Shown here piece after piece: positions 45,766-54,226 of a stretch of 57,079 nucleotides of DNA. Source of the DNA: Vibrio ichthyoenteri ATCC 700023 (GTDB lineage Bacteria > Pseudomonadota > Gammaproteobacteria > Enterobacterales > Vibrionaceae). Both the position numbers and the translations under genes were made by a program. The DNA is taken from contig NZ_AFWF01000257.1 of the NCBI RefSeq assembly GCF_000222605.1, positions 1 through 57,079 on the forward strand, read 5' to 3'. Positions within the stretch are counted from its first letter, which is position 1, and the number at the start of each line of letters is the position of its first letter. The notes beneath the pieces were generated by a model. It did no database searches. It worked only from the letters and a program-made list of their open reading frames with translations, and was not told the DNA's origin.

Positions 45766-47421
45766 ATGGATCAGCTAATCGCGACCCTAAAAAAAATCGA
45801 AAAACAGAACTACCGCGCGTATCAACAAATCAAAGGTCAGTACGACCTGACTGATTTCACGTTATTTGTTGATCATGTACAAGCTGACCCATTCGCTTCC
45901 GCATCACGTCTACGTGCTTTCCGCCCTTGGTCATTAACAGGCCTAGATTGGCTAAAAGAAAAATCACCGGCTTATCAAATTGCCGCGCGTGATTTTATTG
46001 CCCGTACTTTCGCAGACTTTGCCAAGCAAGAATCACACGTCAGTATCGCACTGCATGGCCAGACGGTACTTGACTCGACTGCCGTTGTTTTCACTGAAGA
46101 AGGTATTGAGTTGCGTTTCCGCGTCAACTTACCTGCAGAAGGTCGCTCAGTACTGGGCAAAAAAACCATCAACATTTTGACCTTCCATTTGCCTAAGTTT
46201 GTTCGCCGCGCGACCATTGCCCGCGAAATCGACATAGAAGCACTGGAACGCCACTGCCAAATCGTTGAAGACCAAGAAGCCATGCGCGCTCAATTAGAGC
46301 AGCATAATCTTATTGCCTTTGTTGGTAATGGCTCTATTCTGCCGCGCCTAGCGGGTAACTGCGATTTGCCAATGAAAGAGGCAGTCGAGTTTACCGCTCC
46401 AGAATCTTTGCAAGTAACATTAGAGACTCCAAACCAAGGCTCAATCGTTGGCCTTGGCATTCCTAAAGGTATTACGCTAATTGTTGGTGGTGGCTTCCAT
46501 GGTAAGTCAACGCTACTGACAGCGATTGAACGCTCGATCTACAACCATATTCCAGGTGATGGTCGTGAACGCATCGTGACCAACCTTGATGCGATGAAGA
46601 TTCGAGCTGAAGATGGACGCAGTGTGCACAACTTGAATCTTTCTAACTACATCAACCACCTACCAATGGGGAAAGATACCGCTAATTTCTCAACCCAAGA
46701 TGCTTCAGGCTCAACGTCTCAAGCGGCATGGTTACAAGAATCGATTGAATCTGGTGCCCGTGGTTTGTTGATTGATGAAGATACTTCGGCAACCAACTTC
46801 ATGATTCGTGACGAACGAATGCAAGCTCTGGTCAGTAAAGGGGCTGAGCCTATCACGCCACTGGTTGATCGTATTGGTCAATTGCGCTCTGAGCTCGATA
46901 TTTCAACCATCGTCGTTATGGGTGGGTCTGGTGACTATCTGGATGTTGCAGATACTGTGATTCAAATGCACGACTACCAAGCGGTCGACGTCACAGAAAA
47001 AGCGCAGCAAGTGATTGCCCAGCATCCAACACAACGCTGTAACGAAAGTGAAAGCCCGCTTGAAACGTTCCCGCCTCGTGCACTTAACGGTGCCGCTTTG
47101 CAAGCCATCTTGCTTGACGGCAAGTTCCGCGTATCAGGCAAAGGTACTGAGTCACTGCGTTTTGGTAAAGAATTCGCTGACATTTCAGCCCTAGAGCAGC
47201 TTCAATCAAGCTCAGAAGTGAACGCGATCGGTTGGTTGTGGTTCCAATTGGCACAATTGCCAGGTTGGACAAACAATCCTGCCAAAGAAGTCGCACAGAT
47301 GATTGTCGGTGAATGGCACCAGACGATGCCAAAACAGGGCGATCTAGCAAAACCTCGTGTGCTTGATGTTATGGCAGCCTTAAACCGTTTACGTAAAGCG
47401 CAGTTTAGAGCAGAGAAATAA
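45766..47421 (+). CDS. Predicted ABC-class ATPase, unknown role
   Basis: The 551-residue protein matches the family called predicted ATPase of the ABC class. A nucleotide-binding P-loop is visible as VGGGFHGKSTLLTAIERS (about 240-257), Walker B-type acids follow as RGLLIDEDTSATNFMIRD, and a segment STIVVMGGSGDYLDVAD precedes the end of the core. It lacks membrane segments and transporter partners, so it is a cytoplasmic ATPase. Function is not known for the family. It stands between the EAL gene and the convergent DnaJ-related gene, with a perfect terminator after it. Confidence 0.8.
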   Translation: MDQLIATLKKIEKQNYRAYQQIKGQYDLTDFTLFVDHVQADPFASASRLRAFRPWSLTGLDWLKEKSPAYQIAARDFIARTFADFAKQESHVSIALHGQTVLDSTAVVFTEEGIELRFRVNLPAEGRSVLGKKTINILTFHLPKFVRRATIAREIDIEALERHCQIVEDQEAMRAQLEQHNLIAFVGNGSILPRLAGNCDLPMKEAVEFTAPESLQVTLETPNQGSIVGLGIPKGITLIVGGGFHGKSTLLTAIERSIYNHIPGDGRERIVTNLDAMKIRAEDGRSVHNLNLSNYINHLPMGKDTANFSTQDASGSTSQAAWLQESIESGARGLLIDEDTSATNFMIRDERMQALVSKGAEPITPLVDRIGQLRSELDISTIVVMGGSGDYLDVADTVIQMHDYQAVDVTEKAQQVIAQHPTQRCNESESPLETFPPRALNGAALQAILLDGKFRVSGKGTESLRFGKEFADISALEQLQSSSEVNAIGWLWFQLAQLPGWTNNPAKEVAQMIVGEWHQTMPKQGDLAKPRVLDVMAALNRLRKAQFRAEK

Positions 47422-47434
47422 CGCTTTAGCGAAT

Positions 47435-47466
47435 AAAATTAAAGCGCCTACTGGCGCTTTAATTTT
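47435..47466. terminator. Bidirectional terminator after the ABC-class ATPase
   Basis: AAAATTAAAGCGCC and GGCGCTTTAATTTT form a 14-bp perfect stem around TACT. It lies between two convergent genes and is symmetrical, so works both ways. Confidence 0.92.
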
Positions 47467-47529
47467 ATCTAACGGCGATATCAACACACTTTCTCGTCTT
47501 AAAGCGGAGCTACCCGCACAATTCAAACA

Positions 47530-48150
47530 TCATGCTCTGAGTACATGCCAAGCTTCGCAAATAAGACGGAATTGGTCGCTGTTGCCACTTTGCCGATCGG
47601 GATGCCATTTTAACGCAAGTTTGCGCCATTTCTTCCGAACTTCACTATCACTCGCCCCTTCCTCTAACTCAAATAAACGCAGTGCTTTGACTCGATCTAA
47701 CGTGCCGGTTCTGTCGGTGTTCTTGCCCACATACTCACGATATCGAGTCCAAAATTCATTCAGAAGGCGCTTAATCTCACCTTCTTCCGCTTCATAATTG
47801 CTCCATTGGGTATAGTAATCTCGCAGAGGATCTTGAAGGTCAATTTCATACTGCCTACCTTGATGGCAATTAGGGAGCAATGCAATATCCATTGCCTCTA
47901 CTTGCACCCAACGTTCAGGATAGAGGGTATCTTGCAGCTGGTACAAGGCATTCATAATAAGAAAGTTTCTTTTAAACAAATCTTTATCTGGACGTGAATC
48001 TAGCGCTGGCATTAACCCTTTTTCGCTGAGATGTGCAGCCAAGATATGAACTTTCCAGCCAATCGGTTTTTTGCGCAAGATTTCTAATATTGGCCATAAA
48101 AGCGGGTTTTCTACTTCACCGAGTGTCGCTAGGCCATATTGCTCAGTCAT
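47530..48150 (-). CDS. DnaJ-related protein with C-terminal J domain
   Basis: The 206-residue protein has an N-terminal DNAJ-related domain (EVENPLLWPILEILRKKPIG at its start) of unknown role and a C-terminal J domain over about the last 55 residues: KALRLFELEEGASDSEVRKK, then WRKLALKWHPDRQSGN with the HPD tripeptide that stimulates Hsp70 ATPase. It is probably a co-chaperone of DnaK with a specific client or location; neither is known. No membrane segment. It is convergent with the ATPase gene. Confidence 0.85.
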   Translation of the reverse strand: MTEQYGLATLGEVENPLLWPILEILRKKPIGWKVHILAAHLSEKGLMPALDSRPDKDLFKRNFLIMNALYQLQDTLYPERWVQVEAMDIALLPNCHQGRQYEIDLQDPLRDYYTQWSNYEAEEGEIKRLLNEFWTRYREYVGKNTDRTGTLDRVKALRLFELEEGASDSEVRKKWRKLALKWHPDRQSGNSDQFRLICEAWHVLRA

Positions 48151-48520
48151 AACGTCCTAATTAGAATGGCGTCTTTGTTCTAGATTGTAGTAGATTACCT
48201 CTGCTGTGAAGTTTGATTCAACCTCTATCGGTTTACTTTTTGCGACAGTTTGAAGCAAGTCCTCATCTTCTCTTTCATTGTTCGTCTTTACGCTTGCCAA
48301 GACTACATGTCTCTCCTATTCATAAAGAAAACACCGCACAAAACAACAATTGAACACTGTTTTATTTGGATGTATGCTTACATAAATAGGAAACGTCGGA
48401 AATCGCTTTAATCAGCGTGATGAATCACCAAATTAAAGCGTTAACTCGCGTCGGTCACGCAATCTAGCGCGATTATTGGATTCGTCAAAGCTCGATGGTG
48501 ACCAATTTGAGGAGGAAAAA
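48151..48520. promoter_or_regulatory. Intergenic region with composite hairpin upstream of DUF2238 gene
   Basis: CGCTTTAAT (48404-48412) and ATTAAAGCG (48432-48440) are perfect 9-bp inverted arms, and inside them GTGAT/ATCAC (48417-48428) form a second stem. The rest of the 370 bases holds no gene I can see. It may be an operator or a transcript structure for the membrane gene that follows. Confidence 0.4.
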
Positions 48521-48913
48521 ATGATAACTATAAGCCGTAATCCGGTCTTAACACTGCTTACGCTACTTTATACTCTGGTGTTTCTCTTTTCCGCCATAGA
48601 ACCCGTATCACGGCCGGTGTGGTTTGCAGAAATCATTCCCGCGATTGGCGTCTTAGGACTCATTTGGTGGGTTACCCGCCATTATACCTTTTCAAATACC
48701 GCTTATATTCTGATGTTTGTCTGGCTAGTGCTGCACACCATCGGCTCCAAATATACCTTTGCAGAAGTGCCATTTGACTGGTTCAATCAATTAATCGGCT
48801 CTCATGAACGCAATCAGTTTGATCGTGTTGCCCATTATTCGATTGGCCTTTATGCCTACCCCATTGCCGAATACCTTATCCGACGCAACATTGTAGCCCG
48901 CCGCCAAAAATGA
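48521..48913 (+). CDS. Truncated DUF2238 (YjdF-like) inner-membrane protein, cut by prophage
   Basis: The first 130 residues of a DUF2238/YjdF-type multi-spanning membrane protein of unknown role. The family hallmarks are here: SAIEPVSRPVWFAEIIPAIG, LHTIGSKYTFAEVPFDW, and the RNQFDRVAHYSIGLYAYP segment corresponding to R-N-x-x-D-R-x-x-H. Family members are about 200 residues and continue with three more membrane segments. Here the reading frame meets a TGA at 48911, where prophage-like sequence begins. ATG at 48521 has GAGGAGG upstream at a perfect spacing; the 15 preceding codons are not coding. The gene is therefore probably inactivated. Confidence 0.75.
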   Translation: MITISRNPVLTLLTLLYTLVFLFSAIEPVSRPVWFAEIIPAIGVLGLIWWVTRHYTFSNTAYILMFVWLVLHTIGSKYTFAEVPFDWFNQLIGSHERNQFDRVAHYSIGLYAYPIAEYLIRRNIVARRQK

Positions 48914-48919
48914 AATGCA

Positions 48920-48966
48920 AAACCGCTTAATGTGAGATTTGCATTTAGTCTCAAACTAAGCGGTTT
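48920..48966. terminator. Bidirectional hairpin at the prophage end
   Basis: AAACCGCTTA and TAAGCGGTTT (48920-48929, 48957-48966) form a perfect stem with nested TGAGA/TCTCA inside it. It lies just after the fiber assembly stop. A second overlapping inverted repeat, AAATGCAAA/TTTGCATTT (48913-48946), begins right at the suspected phage end and might be a transposase-binding site. Confidence 0.6.
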
Positions 48967-48971
48967 CAAGT

Positions 48972-49532
48972 TTAAGCTTGTGGTGGAGTTGGATGAGGAT
49001 TATTTTCTTTGATTTGAGATTCTAATTCGTTGATACGCTCACTCAGAATAAGAGCCTCTTCCGTTTTTCCTTGACGTACTTTGCGTGCATATTCAATTTC
49101 TAGTTTGTCTGTCAATTGTCTATACGAAGCTTCTCGTTTTGCATCGGTTGACGCATAGTCATGAAGATACTTGTTAGTTTCATTAGTGACCCAAACACCA
49201 TTGGTACGCTCATCAAACTCGGTTAACGGCTTATCAGGTGTGAAGCCCTCTTTAATGGGCCCAAGTTCAGAGACCATTTCCGACTTAGTACAATCCGATT
49301 CGTCATAAATCATCGTGCCTTGATGGTCTTCGATATACTCTGAATCAATAGCCTTTCCGGATTCATCAAGAACTGCTACTACTGCAAAACCTTGCTTCGG
49401 TGGTAAAGGTTCTGATTCCAAAGCATCTTTTGGAATATGGTACAAGCCACCGCGATATTCCGCCTTGCACATTGAAAGCACTTCTAGCGTGGTTTTGTTT
49501 ATCGGCCAGTATTTTTTAACTTTATCTTTCAT
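48972..49532 (-). CDS. Phage tail fiber assembly-like protein
   Basis: The 186-residue protein is placed where Mu has its tail fiber assembly chaperone and has the same kind of layout: a domain opening with KYWPINKTTLEVL, a middle region ending in FDERTNGVWVTNE, and a C-terminal charged helical part ending with AEEALILSERINELES-like residues. Such proteins help the fiber trimer fold. Sequence similarity to known chaperones is weak in my reading, so position carries most weight. It starts eight bases after the fiber gene. Confidence 0.6.
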   Translation of the reverse strand: MKDKVKKYWPINKTTLEVLSMCKAEYRGGLYHIPKDALESEPLPPKQGFAVVAVLDESGKAIDSEYIEDHQGTMIYDESDCTKSEMVSELGPIKEGFTPDKPLTEFDERTNGVWVTNETNKYLHDYASTDAKREASYRQLTDKLEIEYARKVRQGKTEEALILSERINELESQIKENNPHPTPPQA

Positions 49533-49540
49533 CTCGACCT

Positions 49541-50479
49541 CTAAATACTAATCGCCATTGGGCGAGCAATGTTTCGAACACGGCCTCGAGCAAAGTCAGA
49601 GCTAATATTACCTTGCCCTGGGCCTGCCATACCCTCTGTATTAACCGCACCTGTCTGCGTTCCAAACTTAATCGTAATGACTTCTCTTGGATCTCCCGGA
49701 GCATCAAACTCAAACCCAAGAACTCGCAAATGAGCCGAGTCATTTAAGTTTGGTATTGCCATATTCTGACCATCGCCGTCCCCCATAAAGGCTGTTGATT
49801 TCTGCCAAGAGTTAATAACACGACCTGGGTCAGCTCCACGCCCTTGGTCAAGCACACGTAAAAATTCGCCACGAATCTCACCTGTATTGATAGTGCCGTC
49901 AGAGACTAAATGCGGATAGCGACGAGCCAAGCGCCAATAAACAGCAACAGGTAAATCAACGTTGATTTCCATCACTGCCCACTCTGGTGCTGTCGTGTGA
50001 AGCCACAAAAATGGCATTCCCGTAATATCTGCTTTGTAGTCAATCCACCAAAAAGGTGAGTTAATACTTTGCCATTCGATGTGACGGTTTGTTGGATCTG
50101 TTGGATTTTTCCCTACACAAGACATATTTGGACCTGCATACATTTGCATTGGGCGAACTTCTCCATCAATTATGCAAGTGCAAATATCACCAGTATGATA
50201 GGTTGTATCTTTGTTCCAAGGCTGCCATTGACTTGATTTGTTAGCGTTGATGATTGCAACTACGGCTTGACTCAAGTGATTAAATTTTTGAGGATCAAAC
50301 TTTATCTCAGCTGCAAGTAACAAACTTTTGAATTCATCAATTTGTGCATTGAAATAATCTGCACCTGGATACGATGGACGAGCATCATTACCTGATTCTG
50401 TAAAGTAACCCGCATCACCAATAGGATTGTTCGCTGGTGGCTTTTCTGTTGTTTGAGATCCATTTTGCAGTGGATGCAT
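49541..50479 (-). CDS. Phage tail fiber protein
   Basis: The 312-residue protein is a short tail fiber. Its N-terminal part (about 1-110) is of the attachment type (NPIGDAGYFTESGNDARPSYPGADYFNAQIDEF opens it, given only in part here: GDAGYFTESGND). The C-terminal part shows a tail-collar-type motif, GEIRGEFLRVLDQGRGADPGR, shortened here as GEIRGEFLRVLDQGRG, and ends RNIARPMAISI, similar to host-receptor-binding tips. ATG shares its first base with the stop of the preceding gene (TAATG), showing coupling. The receptor is unknown. Confidence 0.72.
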   Translation of the reverse strand: MHPLQNGSQTTEKPPANNPIGDAGYFTESGNDARPSYPGADYFNAQIDEFKSLLLAAEIKFDPQKFNHLSQAVVAIINANKSSQWQPWNKDTTYHTGDICTCIIDGEVRPMQMYAGPNMSCVGKNPTDPTNRHIEWQSINSPFWWIDYKADITGMPFLWLHTTAPEWAVMEINVDLPVAVYWRLARRYPHLVSDGTINTGEIRGEFLRVLDQGRGADPGRVINSWQKSTAFMGDGDGQNMAIPNLNDSAHLRVLGFEFDAPGDPREVITIKFGTQTGAVNTEGMAGPGQGNISSDFARGRVRNIARPMAISI

Positions 50480-51078
50480 TAGATGGTTTCCTCATAGTTA
50501 TAGTCGTAGAACTTACCACCCATTTTGTATTTGTTCAGAGTGCACTCCAATACACGTGCATCATTGCTGATTAAAGGCGTCATTACGTTATCAAGGCAGG
50601 TCATGCGAACGTCAGGCATGCCAAGAACCGTAACCTTTAAAATGTGTCGCCAACGCTCTGGCCAGATTGGATAGGTACAAGAACGAAGGCAATGATGCGG
50701 AAATATCTCTTCCACTTTGATGGTAAAACCAAGGTCTTCAGCCAGCTTTTCAATTTGCCAAGTAGCAAGACCACCTTGCATTTTGTCTTTGGTCTCAACG
50801 GAATGACGACGCCACTCAATAGAGTCTAGTTGCCCTTCACACTCAGGCAAACCCAAATACTGTTCATACTCAGGTAGAAGTATATTGGCTTGTGAAGGCG
50901 TCATTTCTAACTGAATAGCATCGCACTGCAAATCAGTATCCGCTAGGGCTTTAGCGAAAGCGTTTAAGAGCTTCGTTTGACCTGCTTTCTTTTCTGTATT
51001 CCAGGCAAGCCCACGAGGCATTAACAGTGTTAATACCTCAAGCCATGCATCTGTACTTTGTGCCTTTAGACGATCCAT
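50479..51078 (-). CDS. Mu gp48-like tail protein (DUF2313)
   Basis: The 199-residue protein resembles the gp48/YmfQ (DUF2313) family, a baseplate-side tail component. LTLLMPRGLAWN is the typical N-terminal patch, followed by a helical domain with LLPEYEQYLGLPE. It overlaps the baseplate J gene by 13 bases and hands over to the fiber gene by TAATG. Its molecular task (fiber attachment to baseplate) is inferred from position. Confidence 0.78.
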   Translation of the reverse strand: MDRLKAQSTDAWLEVLTLLMPRGLAWNTEKKAGQTKLLNAFAKALADTDLQCDAIQLEMTPSQANILLPEYEQYLGLPECEGQLDSIEWRRHSVETKDKMQGGLATWQIEKLAEDLGFTIKVEEIFPHHCLRSCTYPIWPERWRHILKVTVLGMPDVRMTCLDNVMTPLISNDARVLECTLNKYKMGGKFYDYNYEETI

Positions 51079-52145
51079 TGTGGTTCTCCAAAGGTGATTA
51101 GCTCTTTCTCTTCGCTGGTGATGTTTTTATCTAATGTACAAGAGTAATCCTGTACGCCAGTGCTTATACCAATAGCCGTTCGCACCTGAGAGAGTGTGAT
51201 AGTGCTAGCCGGATTAGAATAATTACGCTCTAGGTTCTTAAGACTTTGAACAACCGATTTGCGTGTTTGTTCATTATCTGGCGTGAGTTTAATCTGCAGT
51301 TGAACGACCTTTAAACGCAGTTTAAACGGTACTAGCTCAATACCACCTGGTCGTCCGACTTCAATGCCTGTCGCTGGGTCTGGATGACAGTAAATGTATT
51401 TATCTACCTCATCCTGTTTAGCGTCGGTTGGAATGATGTCTGTTAGATTGTCGCACACGAACGTTAAACCCATTGTGCTTCCACCTTGATAAGCGTCATA
51501 CGCCCACGCACGGGTGACTTCTGACACCTCCAGAGCCCACGCTTTGTAATCGTGAACAGCGCCGCCCATTAGTGGATTTTGCTTACGGAAATAGAGACGA
51601 CCTAGCAGCTCATTTAACGGCTCTAAATCTGCACCACCATCAAGGCTTTCGATTGTGGCTTTGCTTTCTAATCCAGCGATAGGGTTAACTAAAGTAAGCT
51701 CTTGAGCTTCACCAGCTAAGTTGCCCGCACGGCCTGTCGTTTTACACTGAATCGTGAAGCGAACTGTACCTTGATTCGATTGCTCTGCTTCAGTGACTAT
51801 GTAACGTAATCCATTAGCATGCTGCAGCAGGATATCGCTTTGAGCGATTTGGCTTACCTGCCCATTAACAATCGCAATACCATTTGCCTTTTTAGCAAGT
51901 TTACGTGGTACGCCTTCATAAGCAGCACGCTCGACAATTGTTTGTTCGTCAGATTGGCTAATTGGCACGATTTGTTTACTTAGCCAATCAATATGGTCAT
52001 GGGTATCACGTTTAGCTGCAGCAACAGCAAACGCAACGGCACGTTCTACGCCAATAGGCGGTAATTGGCTGACGTCGAGTTCTGTTGCAATATCGCTTTC
52101 AACCTGACGCACGATTTCTCGGAGTGACTGTGATTTGTAGGCCAT
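51066..52145 (-). CDS. Phage baseplate J-like protein (Mu gp47)
   Basis: The 359-residue protein belongs to the baseplate J/gp47 family, a structural wedge of the contractile tail baseplate. Typical segments are VERAVAFAVAAAKRDTHDHI near the start, the GRAGNLAGEAQELTLVNPIAG stretch (given in short form GRAGNLAGE), DLEPLNELLGRLYFRKQNPL and NPLMGGAVHDYKAWALEVSE-like text in the middle. It lies two bases after the gp46 stop and overlaps gp48. Clear contractile-tail marker. Confidence 0.88.
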   Translation of the reverse strand: MAYKSQSLREIVRQVESDIATELDVSQLPPIGVERAVAFAVAAAKRDTHDHIDWLSKQIVPISQSDEQTIVERAAYEGVPRKLAKKANGIAIVNGQVSQIAQSDILLQHANGLRYIVTEAEQSNQGTVRFTIQCKTTGRAGNLAGEAQELTLVNPIAGLESKATIESLDGGADLEPLNELLGRLYFRKQNPLMGGAVHDYKAWALEVSEVTRAWAYDAYQGGSTMGLTFVCDNLTDIIPTDAKQDEVDKYIYCHPDPATGIEVGRPGGIELVPFKLRLKVVQLQIKLTPDNEQTRKSVVQSLKNLERNYSNPASTITLSQVRTAIGISTGVQDYSCTLDKNITSEEKELITFGEPQWIV

Positions 52146-52147
52146 AG

Positions 52148-52594
52148 TTAAAACTCTTCTTTCATTGTGTGTTCCCAGCGAAGTGCTGCTTCATAACTTA
52201 TCGTGCTGCCATCTGGCTTTTGAATTTTGATGTACATCGAGATTTGATGACCACCAGTTCTGGCAGTGGTGACGCTGTACGTCTTAGCATAGCCATAAGT
52301 AACTAGTGGCTTTAAAGCTTCGGTAGCGTAATCTTTGATGCGATTCTTAGTCTCATTGGTGACTTTCTCTCGATAAACTAACCACAAACGGCTTCCCCAT
52401 TCGAATTCTGAATAGGTGTTACCTGGCCAACCGCGTTTATCAGTCGATTGGGTCGGTAATACATCAGAATTTTTGGCTCTCGCATCAGTAAACAGCATCA
52501 AAATAACCAGACTGCTCATGCCATCATCTTCAGCCAATTTGCCTTGTGATAGGTCGTAAGCTGTGCCGTATTGAGTCCAAACCACTTTAATCAT
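52148..52594 (-). CDS. Mu gp46-like baseplate/tail protein
   Basis: The 148-residue protein has the gp46 family pattern: SLVILMLFTDARAKNSDVLP, then DKRGWPGN, then SRLWL. It is a small baseplate subunit found between gp45 and gp47 in Mu-like phages. It overlaps the gp45 gene by four bases (ATGA), so is translationally coupled. Confidence 0.82.
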   Translation of the reverse strand: MIKVVWTQYGTAYDLSQGKLAEDDGMSSLVILMLFTDARAKNSDVLPTQSTDKRGWPGNTYSEFEWGSRLWLVYREKVTNETKNRIKDYATEALKPLVTYGYAKTYSVTTARTGGHQISMYIKIQKPDGSTISYEAALRWEHTMKEEF

Positions 52595-53184
52595 TCTGAG
52601 ACTCCGTTAGGTCGTTTCGTTTGCAATGTCGCACCGTTATCCGTGTAATCGTGGTCGTGTGTTACGACATCGATATCACCAAACTTACCGCCTTTCTCGC
52701 CTTCCACTTTGCCTTTTACTAATAGGTTTTTGCCTATCTCGACATCTTGGGAAAAGGTGGCTTTGGGTGTCTCCACGATGACTTGCTCTGTTGCAACCAA
52801 CTTGATGCGTTTTACGGTTACCGTTAGTTCGTCACCAATGGCTTCCAGTACGCCGTTTTCAGTCAAACGAAAGTAATGACCGTCTAGGTGATACAGCGCC
52901 GAATCACCGCGTTTACCGCCTTTTAAACGCACGTCTTTATCTTCTGCGCAAAGCACAACACGATGGGATGAATTGCCATTCAACTCAGCAATAAGAACAT
53001 CACAATTCTCCGGCGGTACGGATGAAAACCCGTATTGCTGCATGCGTGGCACATCATCAAGGACATCACCATAAACTGTGCGCACCTGGATAACCTGTCT
53101 AGCGACTTCATCTTTAATCGCCAGTGCGACACCACGGGTTATCATGTTGGCAACAACACGTCTTAAGCGCTTTAAGGCGTCCAT
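52591..53184 (-). CDS. Phage baseplate spike protein (Mu gp45, baseplate assembly V)
   Basis: The 197-residue protein resembles the gp45/baseplate assembly V family, forming the central spike that pierces the cell envelope. It has an N-terminal OB-like domain (QQYGFSSVPPENCDVLIAEL) and a C-terminal repeated beta region (KATFSQDVEIGKNLLVKG), ending in a histidine-rich HDHDYTDNGATL stretch that may bind iron as in other spikes. It overlaps the second half of the split hub gene by 13 bases. Confidence 0.85.
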   Translation of the reverse strand: MDALKRLRRVVANMITRGVALAIKDEVARQVIQVRTVYGDVLDDVPRMQQYGFSSVPPENCDVLIAELNGNSSHRVVLCAEDKDVRLKGGKRGDSALYHLDGHYFRLTENGVLEAIGDELTVTVKRIKLVATEQVIVETPKATFSQDVEIGKNLLVKGKVEGEKGGKFGDIDVVTHDHDYTDNGATLQTKRPNGVSE

Positions 53185-53528
53185 GGAAAATCTCCCTGGC
53201 TTTGTGGTTTCTCGATAGGAACTTCTAATGCTTCTGGGTAAGCCATAGTTAAAACCGTGGCTCGACCGTTGTCGTCTTCTGAATACAGAAAACCGCTAAT
53301 CAACATGTCATCATCGATGGTCTGGATAGGGTCAACAACTCGAACAAGACGATTCATGGGCCAGAGTTCACCGCTAAAATCGATACCCATTCGCCAGCCC
53401 GATACCGTTATTTCACTGGTATTGGCTTGTGCTTCGGTGTGTTTGATATGCCACTGACCACGAAGGCTTGCACCGGCAACCGTAAACGGCTCTTCCATCA
53501 ACACGATTAATGGACGATAGCGCTTCAC
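53172..53528 (-). CDS. Phage baseplate hub, C-terminal part (split Mu gp44)
   Basis: The 118-residue frame holds the C-terminal part of the Mu gp44 hub: KRYRPLIVLMEEPF, then ITVSGWRMG, then LVRVVDPIQTIDDDMLISGF. The hub family has this KRYRPL segment inside one protein, not at a start. Here it opens with GTG at 53528, overlapping the TGA stop of the N-terminal part (GTGA), with no good Shine-Dalgarno. The two frames differ by -1, and the boundary is next to six A's. It may be made by slippage, by coupled restart, or not at all. Confidence 0.65.
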   Translation of the reverse strand: MKRYRPLIVLMEEPFTVAGASLRGQWHIKHTEAQANTSEITVSGWRMGIDFSGELWPMNRLVRVVDPIQTIDDDMLISGFLYSEDDNGRATVLTMAYPEALEVPIEKPQSQGDFPWTP

Positions 53529-54226
53529 TCGTTCGTTTTTTCAGTGACCGACTGGTTACCCGATTGCGCCAACGTAAACTCGCCACCGATACCGGAATCA
53601 CCTTTGACGGTAATGTCACTATGAGAGCCTTGCATCGAGAAACGTCCACGCGCAGCGCGAATGTTTATGCCGGTTTCCAGCTTTACAGATAGGCGTTTTT
53701 TGCTTGCAGTCGTGATGACTAAATTGCCATAAGCATTTGAAGTCAACAGAACACCACGCTGGCGAGCAAGACGATCGAGAAAGTTAAAGACCGTTTCACC
53801 ATGCTCCACACGAACCACACTAAAAGCTTCACCGATACTCGTTTCAACCACGACATCGATACCAAAGGGCTTACAAACATCTACAGCAATCTGTGTAAGC
53901 GTCGAGTTCTTCCACTCACCAGAGGGATGGATAAGCGAGCACTCAACCAAATCGATAGTCTTGTCATGGCACACCAACTCATAACGCACTTCTTTGCCGT
54001 CATAACTTGGGACAAATTCCGTAATGTAGCCGGTAGCCACTCGGTCATTACCAATCTCGATAACAACCGGCTCGCCCTCATCCATGATGAGCTTTCGTGC
54101 TTGGTTCCACTCTTTGGTGACACTTAATCGAGTCTCACCAACGACGTTCTTAAGTGAGCGTTGAATGCGAACGCTAGTCCAACCCTCAATGGCTTTATTA
54201 CGTACTTTTGCGACGACTCTATCCAC
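53525..54226 (-). CDS. Phage baseplate hub, N-terminal part (split Mu gp44)
   Basis: The 233-residue frame matches the N-terminal two thirds of the Mu gp44 hub, the T4 gp27-like ring at the base of the tail. Landmarks are VRIQRSLKNVVGETRLSVTK, IDLVECSLIHPSGEW and the FLDRLARQRGVLLTSNAYGN segment. It overlaps gp43 by eight bases. It ends in TGA immediately after an A6 run (53536-53541), whereas the C-terminal frame continues in -1; one additional A would join them into a 351-residue protein close to Mu gp44 (379). Confidence 0.75.
   Translation of the reverse strand: MDRVVAKVRNKAIEGWTSVRIQRSLKNVVGETRLSVTKEWNQARKLIMDEGEPVVIEIGNDRVATGYITEFVPSYDGKEVRYELVCHDKTIDLVECSLIHPSGEWKNSTLTQIAVDVCKPFGIDVVVETSIGEAFSVVRVEHGETVFNFLDRLARQRGVLLTSNAYGNLVITTASKKRLSVKLETGINIRAARGRFSMQGSHSDITVKGDSGIGGEFTLAQSGNQSVTEKTNE

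Noticed and set aside
53525-53541. Programmed -1 frameshift on a classic A-AAA-AAG/C heptamer in the hub gene
   Set aside because: The A6 run is not in the reading phase needed for tandem slippage on that heptamer; only single-site or transcriptional slippage remains possible, so I keep it as an open question.
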